A DNA stretch of 64,000 nt from Pedobacter sp. Leaf216 (GCF_001421515.1 NZ_LMKM01000033.1:223720-287719), one strand, 5' to 3'; positions 18,334 to 27,837 are shown, numbered from the stretch's first letter. Made by a program: numbers and translations. The notes: a model not told the origin generated them from the sequence alone.

Positions 18334-21300
18334 TTAAAGTGTAAGATTTAAACCGAACGAATAAGTACGTTGCAATGGATAAATCTTTGCATCGCTGAGC
18401 GAAAGTTCAGGATCCATTGTTTTGATTAAATCGGTAAAGGTTGCCAGGTTTTCTACACTTACATACAACCTGGCTCTTTTTAAAAATACTTTTGAAGCGA
18501 TATTAGCTGGCAAAGTATAACCTAACTGCACATTTTTAATACGCATGTAAGCGGCATTTTGCAGGTATCTTGTAGAGGTTTGGTAATTTTTATTTACCTC
18601 GTCGCTCATATAATATCTAGGAAAATAGCCGGCTTGGTTGGTTTGCGACCATCTATCTGCATGCACAGTAAAAGGTGAACTCTGATACTCACTGCTCTGG
18701 ATCCCCCAAAAATAATTGGAACCGATAAATACATCACGCTTTGCTATACCTTGTAAGAACAAACTAAAGTCGAATGATTTCCAACCCAGATCAATGGTTG
18801 CACCATATTGATATCTGGGTGTAGAATTACCAATAACACTTCTATCGCCCATATTATCAGCAGTATTTGGTCCGATTGTAATTTTGCCATCTCCATCTAA
18901 ATCTTCATATTTAACATCACCAACCTGCCATCTTCCATTCCAAAATGCAGGAGTAGGAATAGCAGTACCAACATTGTCTGAAGTGTACAAGCCATTTGAT
19001 GTATAACCATAAATATTGCCCATCACCTCTCCGGTATACCAATCACTGATCAACCTGTTTGGATTAGGGTATTCGGTTACTTTACCTTTATAATCGGCCA
19101 AAGTAGCTTTTATGCCATAAGAGAAATCGCCAATTTTATCAGCCCACTTAACAGAAATTTCAAACCCTTTGGTTTCGATAGCCGTATTATTTGCAGGCGG
19201 AACTGCAGCACCAAGTACTGTCGGCAGCGGCGCGCTTGGACCGGCAAAATCCTTTGCCTCACGTTTATACCATTCAAATGTAGTGCTTAATCTGTTGCGC
19301 AAAAATGAGGCATCGAAGCCTGCACCATAGGTTGTAGTGGTAACCCAGGTAAGATCGTTATTAACCAATGGCGGTGCAGAAACAGAAGCTTCTCTTGCCG
19401 TTCCAAAAAACCAAGACGTAGAGGTAGGTCGGGTTGTGCCCAAACTTGGATAAAAGGGATACCAGTTTGGCGTATTAACATCCAAAAACTGCTGATCGGC
19501 CTGACTACCATAATTCAGTCTCAATTTAAATGTGTTTACCACTTTCGAAATGGGTTTCCAGAAATTTTCTTTATCAATATTCCAACCTGCTGAAATACCT
19601 GGATAAAATTTCCACCTTACACCTTCTAAAAACCTTGAGGTACCATCGTAACGGCCATTAACTTCAAGCATGTATTTATCTTTGTAAGCATAACTAAACC
19701 TTCCAAAAACGCCTTCAACGGCTAACTGCCTTGCCGCATCACTTGCAGAAGCATTGGCACCATAAGTTAAGTTCAATGATGGAATGTTATCAGAATACAG
19801 ATTGGTATTGGATCCGCTGGTAGTATTATAATTGGTTAACTCTTTAACATAACCAGCTGTTAATGCAATATTATGATCTCCCAAATTCTTTTCATAATTG
19901 GCAAATGCATTAACCACATGATGTATTGTACGTGTATTTGTTAAGGAGTAAGCGTTTGGCGTAGTTCCACTAATCGTACCCAGATTATTACTCGGAAGTG
20001 TTGTATACAAGGTTTTTAAATGGGCCGATTGATTGGAAAAAATACCATCAAAAGTATAGTTTGCTGTTATTTTTAAACCTTTTACAGGAGATATCCTAAT
20101 CTCACCGGTAGTTACCACATCATTACGCTGGTCGATATTTCGGCCACCCTCTTCATGTAACAGAATATCATTAGCCTCGTTGTATTCGCCAGTAGGATTA
20201 AATAATGCGAGGTTTGGAAATTTGCGGGCAATTTGATGCATGTAATTACCTCCTGTACGTGCCGAAACAGTATTTGGAGTATCATAATTTGATCTGGCTA
20301 AAGCTGTTCTCAAACTAAAACCCAACCAGTTATTTATTTCGTTATTAAAGTTTGCCCTGATGTTGTAACGTTTATAGTTATCATCGCCAAACTTATACAT
20401 CCCATTTTTCTCATTGTATCCCAAACCTATGTAATAATCAGATGAATTACCACCGCCTGTAACCGATAGGTTATGTTGTTGTGCACTCGAAACATCTTTA
20501 AAATATTCTTTAAACCAATCGTGGTTACCATTTGCTTCAAACCAACTACCCCACCAATCGGTTGTGGTTTTACTAGGCACAGTCTCAGTAGTGATTATGG
20601 CAGCCTGGTAATCTCTCATTCTTTTTAAAACCTCATCATTAAATGCCACCCCACGACCAGCATTTGCATAGGCTTCGTTATAGATATCAGCAAAATCTAA
20701 AGAATTCATCATTTTAGGCAAGTTGATTGGCGTAGCAAAAGCCAAATTGTTATTATAAGAAATAGAAGGTGGTCCTTGCTTTCCTTTCTTAGTTGTAATT
20801 AATAATACGCCGTATGGTGCACTTGATCCATAAATAGCTGCAGAAGCGGCGTCTTTTAAAATTGTAACACTCTCGATATCACTCGGGTTAATTGAGTTAA
20901 TATCTCCACCCTGCACCCCATCAATTACCACAAGTGGTCCACCAGTTACGCCAAGCCCTGTAAAGCCCCTTACGTTAATATTCTGAGTAGCATTTGGCGC
21001 TCCACCTGCAGTGGTTGTTGTAATATTTAGACCGGGCATCTGTCCTTGCAAAACCTGACTTAAACGCGTAGCAGGCCTATCGTCCAAATCCTTAGCCGTT
21101 ACCTGATCAATGGATCCGGTTAAATTAACCTTCTTTTTGGCCCCATATCCTACTACCACCATTTCATCAAGCATCTTACTACTCTCTTTTAAAACAATTG
21201 TCATATTTGTTTTTGTTACCCTTACCTCCTGGGTTACAGAACCTATGAAAGTAACAATTAGCACATCGCCCTCAATTGCATCTATCGAAAAACTACCCGA

Positions 21301-21789
21301 TCCATCTGCACTTGTAATTCTATTGGTTCCTTTTACCTTTACAGTAGCACCTGGAATTGGCAGCCCTTTTTCATCAACCACTTTCCCTAATATTTTCTCC
21401 TTTGTTTGAAAAATATTATAAATACTAAGTTCTTTCCCTTTAATCAATACAGTTTTATCAGATATTTGATATTCTAGAGATTGATCCTTTAAGCAGATTT
21501 CCAATACTTCTTCAAGTGAAGCGTCTTTTACGTTTATGGTAACCGATTTGGCCAATTTCAGTGCTTTTTTATTGTAAAAAAAATCATAGTTACTCTGGTT
21601 CCTGATCTCTTCAATAATTAGCGATAAAGGAGCATTAACCTTGTTGAGTGTTATCTTTTGCGCAAAAGTGCTCGCACTTACCTGCATTATGGTTATCATC
21701 AGAAACAGTGTAGTAATTTTCATCACCAGCAGAAATTTGTAAAAGGCATGGTAACTATCTCCATACCGATTATGTAAGTTTAAAATCAT
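18334..21789 (-). CDS. SusC/RagA family TonB-dependent outer-membrane transporter with STN domain
   Basis: A 1151-residue TonB-linked importer. After a signal region (about 1-44) comes an STN domain (about 45-115: NAPLSLIIEEIRNQSNYDFF), which signals to a FecR partner. A carboxypeptidase-like regulatory domain follows (about 134-205: GKVVDEKGLPIPGATVKVKG). Then come the plug (VVGYGAKKKVNLTGSIDQV; NVRGFTGLG; VLKDAASAAIYGS) and the beta-barrel to the terminal aromatic-rich strand. The STN domain fits the upstream sigma/FecR pair, so expression is probably induced by the transported ligand. The start could also be Met23. Confidence 0.95.
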   Translation of the reverse strand: MILNLHNRYGDSYHAFYKFLLVMKITTLFLMITIMQVSASTFAQKITLNKVNAPLSLIIEEIRNQSNYDFFYNKKALKLAKSVTINVKDASLEEVLEICLKDQSLEYQISDKTVLIKGKELSIYNIFQTKEKILGKVVDEKGLPIPGATVKVKGTNRITSADGSGSFSIDAIEGDVLIVTFIGSVTQEVRVTKTNMTIVLKESSKMLDEMVVVGYGAKKKVNLTGSIDQVTAKDLDDRPATRLSQVLQGQMPGLNITTTTAGGAPNATQNINVRGFTGLGVTGGPLVVIDGVQGGDINSINPSDIESVTILKDAASAAIYGSSAPYGVLLITTKKGKQGPPSISYNNNLAFATPINLPKMMNSLDFADIYNEAYANAGRGVAFNDEVLKRMRDYQAAIITTETVPSKTTTDWWGSWFEANGNHDWFKEYFKDVSSAQQHNLSVTGGGNSSDYYIGLGYNEKNGMYKFGDDNYKRYNIRANFNNEINNWLGFSLRTALARSNYDTPNTVSARTGGNYMHQIARKFPNLALFNPTGEYNEANDILLHEEGGRNIDQRNDVVTTGEIRISPVKGLKITANYTFDGIFSNQSAHLKTLYTTLPSNNLGTISGTTPNAYSLTNTRTIHHVVNAFANYEKNLGDHNIALTAGYVKELTNYNTTSGSNTNLYSDNIPSLNLTYGANASASDAARQLAVEGVFGRFSYAYKDKYMLEVNGRYDGTSRFLEGVRWKFYPGISAGWNIDKENFWKPISKVVNTFKLRLNYGSQADQQFLDVNTPNWYPFYPSLGTTRPTSTSWFFGTAREASVSAPPLVNNDLTWVTTTTYGAGFDASFLRNRLSTTFEWYKREAKDFAGPSAPLPTVLGAAVPPANNTAIETKGFEISVKWADKIGDFSYGIKATLADYKGKVTEYPNPNRLISDWYTGEVMGNIYGYTSNGLYTSDNVGTAIPTPAFWNGRWQVGDVKYEDLDGDGKITIGPNTADNMGDRSVIGNSTPRYQYGATIDLGWKSFDFSLFLQGIAKRDVFIGSNYFWGIQSSEYQSSPFTVHADRWSQTNQAGYFPRYYMSDEVNKNYQTSTRYLQNAAYMRIKNVQLGYTLPANIASKVFLKRARLYVSVENLATFTDLIKTMDPELSLSDAKIYPLQRTYSFGLNLTL

Positions 21790-21833
21790 AAATTTGAATG
21801 TTGGGTTTTGGTTTAATTCTTCGTTAAATTTTT

Positions 21834-21910
21834 ATTCCGATTGATCGGAATGGGTAAACTCAACATCCGGCCGAAGGTGCTCGAACACCTTTGGCCATTT
21901 TTGGTTTACC
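21834..21910. repeat. two adjacent hairpins between fecR and susC
   Basis: The palindrome ATTCCGATTGATCGGAAT occupies 21834-21851. Next to it a nested stem forms: GGTAAAC (21853-21859) with GTTTACC (21904-21910), enclosing GGCCGAAGGTG (21869-21879) with CACCTTTGGCC (21886-21896). In the minus-strand transcript this lies 14 nt after the fecR stop and about 45-120 nt before the susC start. It could stabilise or process the mRNA, or be a REP-like element. There is no U-run on the sense strand. Confidence 0.75.
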
Positions 21911-21923
21911 TTGCCCGTTGTAG

Positions 21924-23096
21924 TTATTTGGTCACGATAATCCTCCTTCCTTCGATTTTAAAGTGTACATCACCATCAAACGCTATGATTTTCAGTAAGG
22001 AAGATATATTTTTAGAACGCGATACTTTGCCCGCGTAAACAATATTAGGATCTGGTTTGCACTGGTAAACTACTTCAACATCGTACCACCTGGCTACCTT
22101 TGTCATTATGGATTCGAGGTTCTCATCAAATTTAAAATAGCCGTTTTTCCATGCCACAACATCTTCAACATCCACATTAGCCGTTATTTTAATTTCTCCT
22201 GAACCTGTTTCTGCCTGTTCACCAGGAGTTAAAAGTTTAGTATTTTTCCCTTCCGAAACTTTTACTGAGCCTTGCAAAAGTGTTGTTTTAATCAGATTTT
22301 GATCTGTGTAAGCCATAATATTGAAATGCGTACCCAGTACTTCTACGATTTGCTTACCACAATGCACTTTAAATGGCATTTTAGCATTGTGTGCGACTTC
22401 AAAATAAGCTTCACCGCCTATTTCTACATTTCGTTCACCACCCGCAAAATGCAACGGATAAGTAATGCGCGATTGCGCATTTAACCATACTTTAGAATGA
22501 TCGGGAAGTATCACCTGCCACTGCCCGCCTAGAGGAACTTCGATGGTATTAAATTCAGGTTTAAAAGCTTTATTTTCTGTATTTGCAATCGTTTCATAAA
22601 TCAACTGCCCATTTGCAGTTTTAGAAATTTTAATACCATTCTGATTGGCAATTTCGCCATAATTTAAACTTTCTAAACTGATTTTTTTGCCATTGGCAAG
22701 TATCAAAATTGCCTTATTCACTCCAGGAGCTACATCACTAAGTTTAACCAACTCTTTTTTTTCTGCTTTTAGTTCGTTTAAACTAAAATATAACGTGGTC
22801 CCAAAGGCCAGCACCAAAGCCGCTGCAATAGCAAATGTTTTGAATTTTTTGGATGGATAAAGTTTTCCAACAGGCACAGTTTCTTTCTGTATACTTTCTT
22901 CAATGCGAAGCAACATTTTCTGTTTGGTTTCCTGGAGTTCGTCCATCATGAAACCATCAGTATATCCAGCATTCGAAGTCTGATTTTCGTACCATAGCTC
23001 AATTTCTTGAATCTCGGCTGCTGTAGCCTGTCCGTTATTAAACTTGGCCATTAAATCAAGCAAATGTTTATTGAACGCATTTTCATTCTTGCTCAT
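21924..23096 (-). CDS. FecR family anti-sigma / signal transducer
   Basis: About 390 residues spanning the inner membrane. The cytoplasmic N-terminal helix bundle (KHLLDLMAKFNNGQATAAEIQEIELWY) is followed by one transmembrane helix (FAIAAALVLAFGTTLYFSL). The periplasmic FecR domain has the signatures VPLGGQWQVILPDHSKVWLNAQSR, FEVAHNAKMPF and VLGTHFNIMAY. A C-terminal secretin/STN-like region (DVVAWKNGYFKFDENLESIM) follows. I chose the Met at 23096; an upstream in-frame ATG at 23114 adds six residues. It should relay the STN signal of the SusC protein to the sigma factor encoded just upstream. Confidence 0.93.
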   Translation of the reverse strand: MSKNENAFNKHLLDLMAKFNNGQATAAEIQEIELWYENQTSNAGYTDGFMMDELQETKQKMLLRIEESIQKETVPVGKLYPSKKFKTFAIAAALVLAFGTTLYFSLNELKAEKKELVKLSDVAPGVNKAILILANGKKISLESLNYGEIANQNGIKISKTANGQLIYETIANTENKAFKPEFNTIEVPLGGQWQVILPDHSKVWLNAQSRITYPLHFAGGERNVEIGGEAYFEVAHNAKMPFKVHCGKQIVEVLGTHFNIMAYTDQNLIKTTLLQGSVKVSEGKNTKLLTPGEQAETGSGEIKITANVDVEDVVAWKNGYFKFDENLESIMTKVARWYDVEVVYQCKPDPNIVYAGKVSRSKNISSLLKIIAFDGDVHFKIEGRRIIVTK

Positions 23097-23198
23097 ATAG
23101 TGTATTCGAAGCAAAGAGGAAAAGGTTCTATCCTAAATTGAAATAAATCAATAAAAAATTATAAGAAACTGAATAACAGGAGAATAATTTTAAAAATA

Positions 23199-23792
23199 TT
23201 ATTTAGAAAAGAAAATCAGGCAGGCAATCGTCAAGAAAGTTTTGCTGCCCTTAAATTCTTCCCTAAGAAAAAGCATGGCTTTATGGAGGTGTTTTTTTAC
23301 CGTACTGACCGAAATAGCCTCGCGATCGGCAATTTCCCGATGTGATAATTCTTCGAAGCGAAACATGATAAATACTTCACGGCATTTTTCGGGTAATTTT
23401 TTACAGGCTGTAAGGACAATTTGCTTAAACTCTTTAATTTCCAATTGGTTAGCGGGTGCAGTTGACAATAAGTTTGTTTCAGCAATTATACCATCAATGT
23501 GCCTATAATGCAATTGCTGCACACGGTAAGCATCAATTACCTTAAATTTGAGAGCTGTTTTAAGATAAGCCTCTAAGGTAGATTTTGGATCAATTTCGCA
23601 ACGGCGAAAATAAAGATTCACAAATAATTCTTGTACCACTTCTTCTGCATCTTCTCTCGAATGCAGACGTTGATAAGCGGCATTTAATAGTATTTCCCAA
23701 TATCGATCATAAATTTCAGCAAATGCATTTTTACAGCCCATCCGTAGCTGGACAATCAAATCATTATCAGAAAGTTTATCGTGATTTTTCAT
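23199..23792 (-). CDS. ECF RNA polymerase sigma factor, FecI-like
   Basis: A 197-residue sigma-70 family ECF factor. Region 2 is AFAEIYDRYWEILLNAAYQRLHSREDAEEVVQELFVNLY (split here only by reading) and region 4 is LPEKCREVFIMFRFEELSH with the helix-turn-helix REIADREAISVSTVKKHLHKA. A short hydrophobic C-terminal tail (FLTIACLIFFSK) is common in Bacteroidota FecI-like factors. It heads the FecR-SusC-SusD unit and probably transcribes it. A strong housekeeping promoter lies at 23855-23884. Confidence 0.95.
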   Translation of the reverse strand: MKNHDKLSDNDLIVQLRMGCKNAFAEIYDRYWEILLNAAYQRLHSREDAEEVVQELFVNLYFRRCEIDPKSTLEAYLKTALKFKVIDAYRVQQLHYRHIDGIIAETNLLSTAPANQLEIKEFKQIVLTACKKLPEKCREVFIMFRFEELSHREIADREAISVSTVKKHLHKAMLFLREEFKGSKTFLTIACLIFFSK

Positions 23793-23854
23793 TAGGGATT
23801 AAAATCTATCGATTTGAAAATGACCGGAATAATAGCTATTTGTTTATTGTTTAG

Positions 23855-23884
23855 CAAAACTAAACTTTGTTTATTAAAAACAAA
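23855..23884 (-). promoter_or_regulatory. Bacteroidota promoter of the ECF sigma gene
   Basis: On the minus strand: -33 TTTG (23881-23884), an 18-nt spacer, and -7 TAGTTTTG (23855-23862), matching TTTG-N18-TAnnTTTG exactly. The predicted start of transcription is about 55 nt before the sigma ATG. The rest of 23793-24160 shows no gene. Confidence 0.7.
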
Positions 23885-24160
23885 ATAATTCTTTGTTAAA
23901 TTTTAGTTATTAATTAGCCGTAAACCTTTTCTTTCAAAATAGAATAACACAAAATGCTAAGGTGAATTACAGGAATATGTAATGGAAAGGCCATTGTAAC
24001 ATTCAACAAGATCTGGATTTAATCAATTAATATATTGGAAAGCAGGCATATGGATTTGTACTCTAAACCCTACTGTAGAAATAAACTCTATCGAATAGCT
24101 AAGCAACGAATGAAAATCCATTAAACACCTCACAAATAGGCGTTTAAAAAATACAACATA

Positions 24161-24192
24161 AAAAAAAGGGAAGATTTTTCAATCTTCCCTTT
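24161..24192 (-). terminator. intrinsic terminator of tRNA-Arg
   Basis: On the minus strand, AAGGGAAGATT, a GAAA loop and AATCTTCCCTT are followed by a run of T, starting a few nt after the tRNA 3' end. Confidence 0.85.
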
Positions 24193-24195
24193 CAG

Positions 24196-24269
24196 TGCAC
24201 TTGTAGGGATTCGAACCCCAAACCTTCTCATCCGTAGTGAGATGCTCTATCCAATTGAGCTACAAATGC
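24196..24269 (-). tRNA. tRNA-Arg (ACG)
   Basis: A 74-nt cloverleaf on the minus strand. The acceptor GCATTTG pairs with CAAGTGC, with discriminator A. The D arm is GCTC...GAGC. The anticodon stem TCTCA/TGAGA encloses loop CTACGGA (anticodon ACG, reading CGN Arg codons after inosine modification). The T arm is GGG-TTCGAAT-CCC. The 3' CCA is not encoded. Confidence 0.96.
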
Positions 24270-24368
24270 GTTTCCGTATCGTTAACGGACTGCAAAGGTA
24301 TAATTTGATATTTTAATTTCCAATTAAATTTTAAAAAAATATCAAAAAAATCTTCTACAGTTTATGCT

Positions 24369-24833
24369 CTATACGCCTAATGCATCATTAATTGCTTTAA
24401 AATCAGGCAAATCATGTGCATCTTCTAAAACTTCAGCATAACTAATTTTTCCTTCTTCATCAATCACAAAAGCCGCTCTTTTTGAAACCCCCTTCAATCC
24501 GAACACAAATTCATCATAAAAAGCACCGTAAGCTTTAGAAACTTCTTTATTAAAATCAGACAATAATGGGAACTGATAACTTTGTACCTCTTTAAATTTG
24601 CCCAAAGAGAATGGCGAATCAACAGAAATACCAATTACCTGTGCATTTATTCCTTCATAATAACTGAAATTATCACGCATGGTACACAATTGTTCGGTAC
24701 ATGTACCAGTAAAAGCCATAGGAAAAAAATGTATGATTACCTTTTTACCTTTAAATGCAGAAAGTGAAATCTCTGCTAAATCAGAACTGTATAATTTAAA
24801 ATCAGGGGCTGTATCGCCAATTTGTAATGCCAT
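24369..24833 (-). CDS. peroxiredoxin, AhpE/Bcp-like
   Basis: A 154-residue AhpC/TSA-family peroxidase. The peroxidatic cysteine is Cys45 in FPMAFTGTCTEQLC (P..xT..C motif); a second cysteine, Cys50, lies five residues on. Later conserved positions are VIGISVDSPFSLGKF and KRAAFVIDEEG. Length and motif fit the AhpE (1-Cys) branch better than classical Bcp. It stands alone between the tRNA and an RmlD-like reductase gene. Confidence 0.92.
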   Translation of the reverse strand: MALQIGDTAPDFKLYSSDLAEISLSAFKGKKVIIHFFPMAFTGTCTEQLCTMRDNFSYYEGINAQVIGISVDSPFSLGKFKEVQSYQFPLLSDFNKEVSKAYGAFYDEFVFGLKGVSKRAAFVIDEEGKISYAEVLEDAHDLPDFKAINDALGV

Positions 24834-24914
24834 GGGTAATTTGTTTAATTGTATAAATATATTAATTGGTTCAATAATTCAATTGTCGTTAATGCATGTA
24901 GCCAGACCAATGAA

Positions 24915-25823
24915 TTAATAATTTTTTTTCATCTGTCGATCTAAAATCGCGAGGCCCTCTTCAAAACTATGAGGATTATAACCCAGGTCTTTTATCGTTT
25001 TATCCAACACAAAACCTGTTTTAACCGGGCGTTTAGCTGTTTGGTTTAAACTTACCGAGCTTATTTCATTAATTAAAGATTGATCGAGCGCCCAATAATC
25101 GGCAACTTTCCGCACTAAACCTGCAATACTCATGTAATCTTTACCCGAAACATGATAAATACCCTGTGCATTTTTCTCAACAGCCAGCAAACAGGCCTCG
25201 GCCAAATCTTCAGCCAAAGTAGGCATGCGCCATTGATCTTTTACCACATTTACGGGAGATGATTTTTCTAAAGCACCTTTAGCCCATAATACAATATTGC
25301 TCCGGCTCATATCATTCGTAATTCCGTAAACTAAGATTGTTCTTAAAACAGCCCAGCTGGCCTCTGAATTTTTAAGCAGCTCCTCCGCCAGCACTTTCGA
25401 TTCGCCATAATAACTTACCGGATTAACGGCATCTTCTTCCCTATAAGGCCCCTCGGCACCATCAAAAACAAAATCGGTACTTAGATGGATCAGCTGAATA
25501 TTTTTTTCTTCACAAATCGACAATAAAGTCTGAACAGCATCTACATTAAGCTGGTTACATAATTCTTTGTTGGCTTCGCAGGTGTCAACGTTGGTCATCG
25601 CCGCAGTATGGATAATCGCATCAAGCTGATATTTCTCAATAACTTCCCTCACCTCATCGCTCTTCAGAATATCCATTTCTGCATATTCATAGCCATCTTT
25701 TACAGGATATCGATTATCACCTTTAGATGTGGCCACCAATTTCACCCTCCCTTCGGCCAATACTTTTTCGGTTATTTTCTGCCCCAAAAGGCCATTGCTC
25801 CCTGTTGTTAAAATGGTTTTCAT
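24915..25823 (-). CDS. RmlD-like NAD(P)-dependent sugar reductase (SDR family)
   Basis: About 302 residues from the preferred Met at 25823 (an upstream ATG at 25862 adds 13 residues with no family match). The Rossmann motif is TGSNGLLGQKI at the N-terminus. The catalytic Tyr-x3-Lys is YYGESK, preceded by a Thr/Ser in HLSTDFVFDG. The pattern fits dTDP-4-dehydrorhamnose reductase and its relatives, but no other rhamnose genes are nearby, so the substrate is uncertain. Divergent from atpD. Confidence 0.85.
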   Translation of the reverse strand: MKTILTTGSNGLLGQKITEKVLAEGRVKLVATSKGDNRYPVKDGYEYAEMDILKSDEVREVIEKYQLDAIIHTAAMTNVDTCEANKELCNQLNVDAVQTLLSICEEKNIQLIHLSTDFVFDGAEGPYREEDAVNPVSYYGESKVLAEELLKNSEASWAVLRTILVYGITNDMSRSNIVLWAKGALEKSSPVNVVKDQWRMPTLAEDLAEACLLAVEKNAQGIYHVSGKDYMSIAGLVRKVADYWALDQSLINEISSVSLNQTAKRPVKTGFVLDKTIKDLGYNPHSFEEGLAILDRQMKKNY

Positions 25824-25908
25824 ACTGCTTATTTCAGCCTCTAAATTATCGATAAAAACCATGTTGAAAAAATTTATAATATATATTTAAAATTCAGTTA
25901 GAATAACT

Positions 25909-25916
25909 TAACTTTG
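25909..25916 (+). promoter_or_regulatory. candidate -7 box of atpD
   Basis: TAACTTTG matches TAnnTTTG, 69 nt before the preferred atpD ATG. The expected -33 region is A/T-rich without a clean TTTG, so the assignment is tentative. Confidence 0.4.
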
Positions 25917-25984
25917 CCAACCGAATTGGAGCCCCTTTAAACAGCTTTAATTCATTGACTGTAATAAATTTACTCACAACAGAT

Positions 25985-27487
25985 ATGCCTAACTTAGGAA
26001 AAATAGCACAAATTATCGGCCCAGTGGTTGACGTTAGCTTTGCTGATGATGCCCATCTACCTAAAATTTTTGATGCGTTAGAAATAACGAAAGAAAATGG
26101 ACAAAAAATTGTTTTAGAAGTTCAACAGCACTTAGGTGAAGACCGTGTACGTGCAATTTCGATGGACTCTACTGACGGTTTAGTTCGTGGTATGAAAGTA
26201 GTTGATACTGGCGCTGCAATTAAAATGCCAGTTGGCGACCAGATTAAAGGTCGTTTATTTAATGTAGTTGGCGAAGCGATTGATGGTATCAATGCAGTTG
26301 ATAAAACTGATGGTCGTCCGATCCATGCTACTCCTCCTAAGTTTGAAGATTTATCTACTGAAACTGAGGTACTTTTTACAGGTATTAAAGTAATCGATTT
26401 ATTAGAGCCTTACGCTAAAGGTGGTAAAATTGGTTTGTTCGGTGGTGCTGGTGTGGGTAAAACAGTATTAATTATGGAGTTGGTAAACAACATCGCTAAA
26501 GCTTATGCTGGTTTATCAGTATTCGCAGGTGTTGGTGAGCGTACTCGTGAGGGTAACGATTTACTTCGTGAGTTTATCGAATCAGGTGTAATCAACTATG
26601 GCGACGAATTCTTACACTCAATGGAAAAAGGTGGATGGGATTTGAAAGCTGTTGATACTGAAAAATTAAAAGAATCAAAAGCAACCTTGGTTTTCGGACA
26701 AATGAACGAGCCTCCTGGTGCACGTGCTCGTGTGGCTTTATCAGGATTAACAGTTGCAGAATATTTCCGTGATGGTGATGGTGAAGGCGCTGGAAAAGAC
26801 ATCCTTTTCTTCGTTGATAATATCTTCCGTTTTACCCAGGCAGGTTCTGAAGTATCGGCTTTATTAGGCCGTATGCCTTCAGCAGTAGGTTACCAACCAA
26901 CATTGGCAACTGAAATGGGTTTAATGCAAGAGCGTATCACATCAACAAAACGTGGATCAATTACATCAGTACAAGCGGTATATGTACCTGCGGATGATTT
27001 AACTGACCCGGCTCCGGCAACAACTTTTGCCCACTTAGATGCTACTACAGTACTTTCACGTAAAATTGCTGAGCTAGGTATTTATCCTGCAGTAGATCCA
27101 TTGGATTCTACTTCACGTATCCTTTCTCCGGCTGTTTTGGGTGATGAGCATTATAATACCGCACAACGTGTTAAAGAAACTTTACAACGTTATAAAGAAT
27201 TACAGGATATCATCGCGATCTTAGGTATGGACGAATTATCTGAAGAAGATAAGTTAGTAGTATCAAGAGCACGTCGTGTTCAACGTTTCTTATCTCAACC
27301 TTTCCACGTAGCTGAGCAATTTACAGGCTTAAAAGGTGTATTGGTTGACATTAAAGATACCATCAAAGGATTTAACATGATCATGGATGGTGAAGTTGAT
27401 GAGTACCCTGAAGCTGCATTTAACTTGGTTGGTAGCATTGAAGATGCAATCGAAAAAGGTAAAAAATTATTAGCAGAAGCAAACTAA
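25985..27487 (+). CDS. atpD: ATP synthase F1 subunit beta
   Basis: The catalytic beta subunit of F1-ATPase, 500 residues from the preferred Met (PNLGKIAQIIGPVVDV follows). An in-frame ATG at 25955 adds ten residues outside the family consensus. Walker A is GGAGVGKT; catalytic Glu lies in GVGERTREGND; ILFFVDNIFRFTQAGSEV is Walker B and SALLGRMPSAVGYQPTL follows. It pairs with atpC in a two-gene unit apart from the rest of the atp genes, a common arrangement in Bacteroidota. The codon choice is notably regular, as expected for a highly expressed gene. Confidence 0.98.
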   Translation: MPNLGKIAQIIGPVVDVSFADDAHLPKIFDALEITKENGQKIVLEVQQHLGEDRVRAISMDSTDGLVRGMKVVDTGAAIKMPVGDQIKGRLFNVVGEAIDGINAVDKTDGRPIHATPPKFEDLSTETEVLFTGIKVIDLLEPYAKGGKIGLFGGAGVGKTVLIMELVNNIAKAYAGLSVFAGVGERTREGNDLLREFIESGVINYGDEFLHSMEKGGWDLKAVDTEKLKESKATLVFGQMNEPPGARARVALSGLTVAEYFRDGDGEGAGKDILFFVDNIFRFTQAGSEVSALLGRMPSAVGYQPTLATEMGLMQERITSTKRGSITSVQAVYVPADDLTDPAPATTFAHLDATTVLSRKIAELGIYPAVDPLDSTSRILSPAVLGDEHYNTAQRVKETLQRYKELQDIIAILGMDELSEEDKLVVSRARRVQRFLSQPFHVAEQFTGLKGVLVDIKDTIKGFNMIMDGEVDEYPEAAFNLVGSIEDAIEKGKKLLAEAN

Positions 27488-27566
27488 GAAAGACGTGAGA
27501 CACTAGATATGAGATATGAGAGAGACTTGGTCTCAAATCTTGTATCTCAAATCTCAAATCTATTCA
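27488..27566. repeat. dispersed-type repeat between atpD and atpC
   Basis: A purine-rich GAGACGTGAGACACTAGATA stretch is mirrored by TGTATCTCAAATCTCAAATCT, with GAGACTTGGTCTC at the centre, so the intercistronic RNA can form a hairpin. It has no coding character although a frame remains open through it. Confidence 0.6.
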
Positions 27567-27568
27567 AA

Positions 27569-27814
27569 ATGAATTTAGAAATATTAACTCCAGATAAAAA
27601 AGTTTTCGAAGGTGAAGTAACGGCAGTTACGGTTCCTGGTACTTTAGGTTCTTTCCAGATTTTAAAAGACCACGCCCCTATCATCTCTACTTTAGAAGAT
27701 GGAGAAGTTATTATAAAAGCAAACAAAGCTGACGAGCAACGCTTTTTTATTAAAGGCGGTGTGGTTGAAGCTATCCACAACAAAATTGTGGTATTAGCTG
27801 AAGGTATTGCTTAA
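27569..27814 (+). CDS. atpC: ATP synthase F1 subunit epsilon (short form)
   Basis: About 81 residues: the N-terminal beta-sandwich of epsilon only (MNLEILTPDKKVFEGEV, VPGTLGSFQILKDHAPIISTLEDGEV, FIKGGVVEAIHNKIVVLAEG). The inhibitory C-terminal helical domain is absent, as usual in this phylum. I chose the ATG at 27569. The frame is open back to 27509, but that stretch is a dispersed repeat and does not match the family. A terminator follows. Confidence 0.93.
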   Translation: MNLEILTPDKKVFEGEVTAVTVPGTLGSFQILKDHAPIISTLEDGEVIIKANKADEQRFFIKGGVVEAIHNKIVVLAEGIA

Positions 27815-27837
27815 GCAGAATAATTAACTCATTTAAA

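Noticed and set aside
27509..27568. Longer AtpC beginning at 27509
   Set aside because: The extra 20 codons are a dispersed repeat and the family start is at the ATG at 27569.
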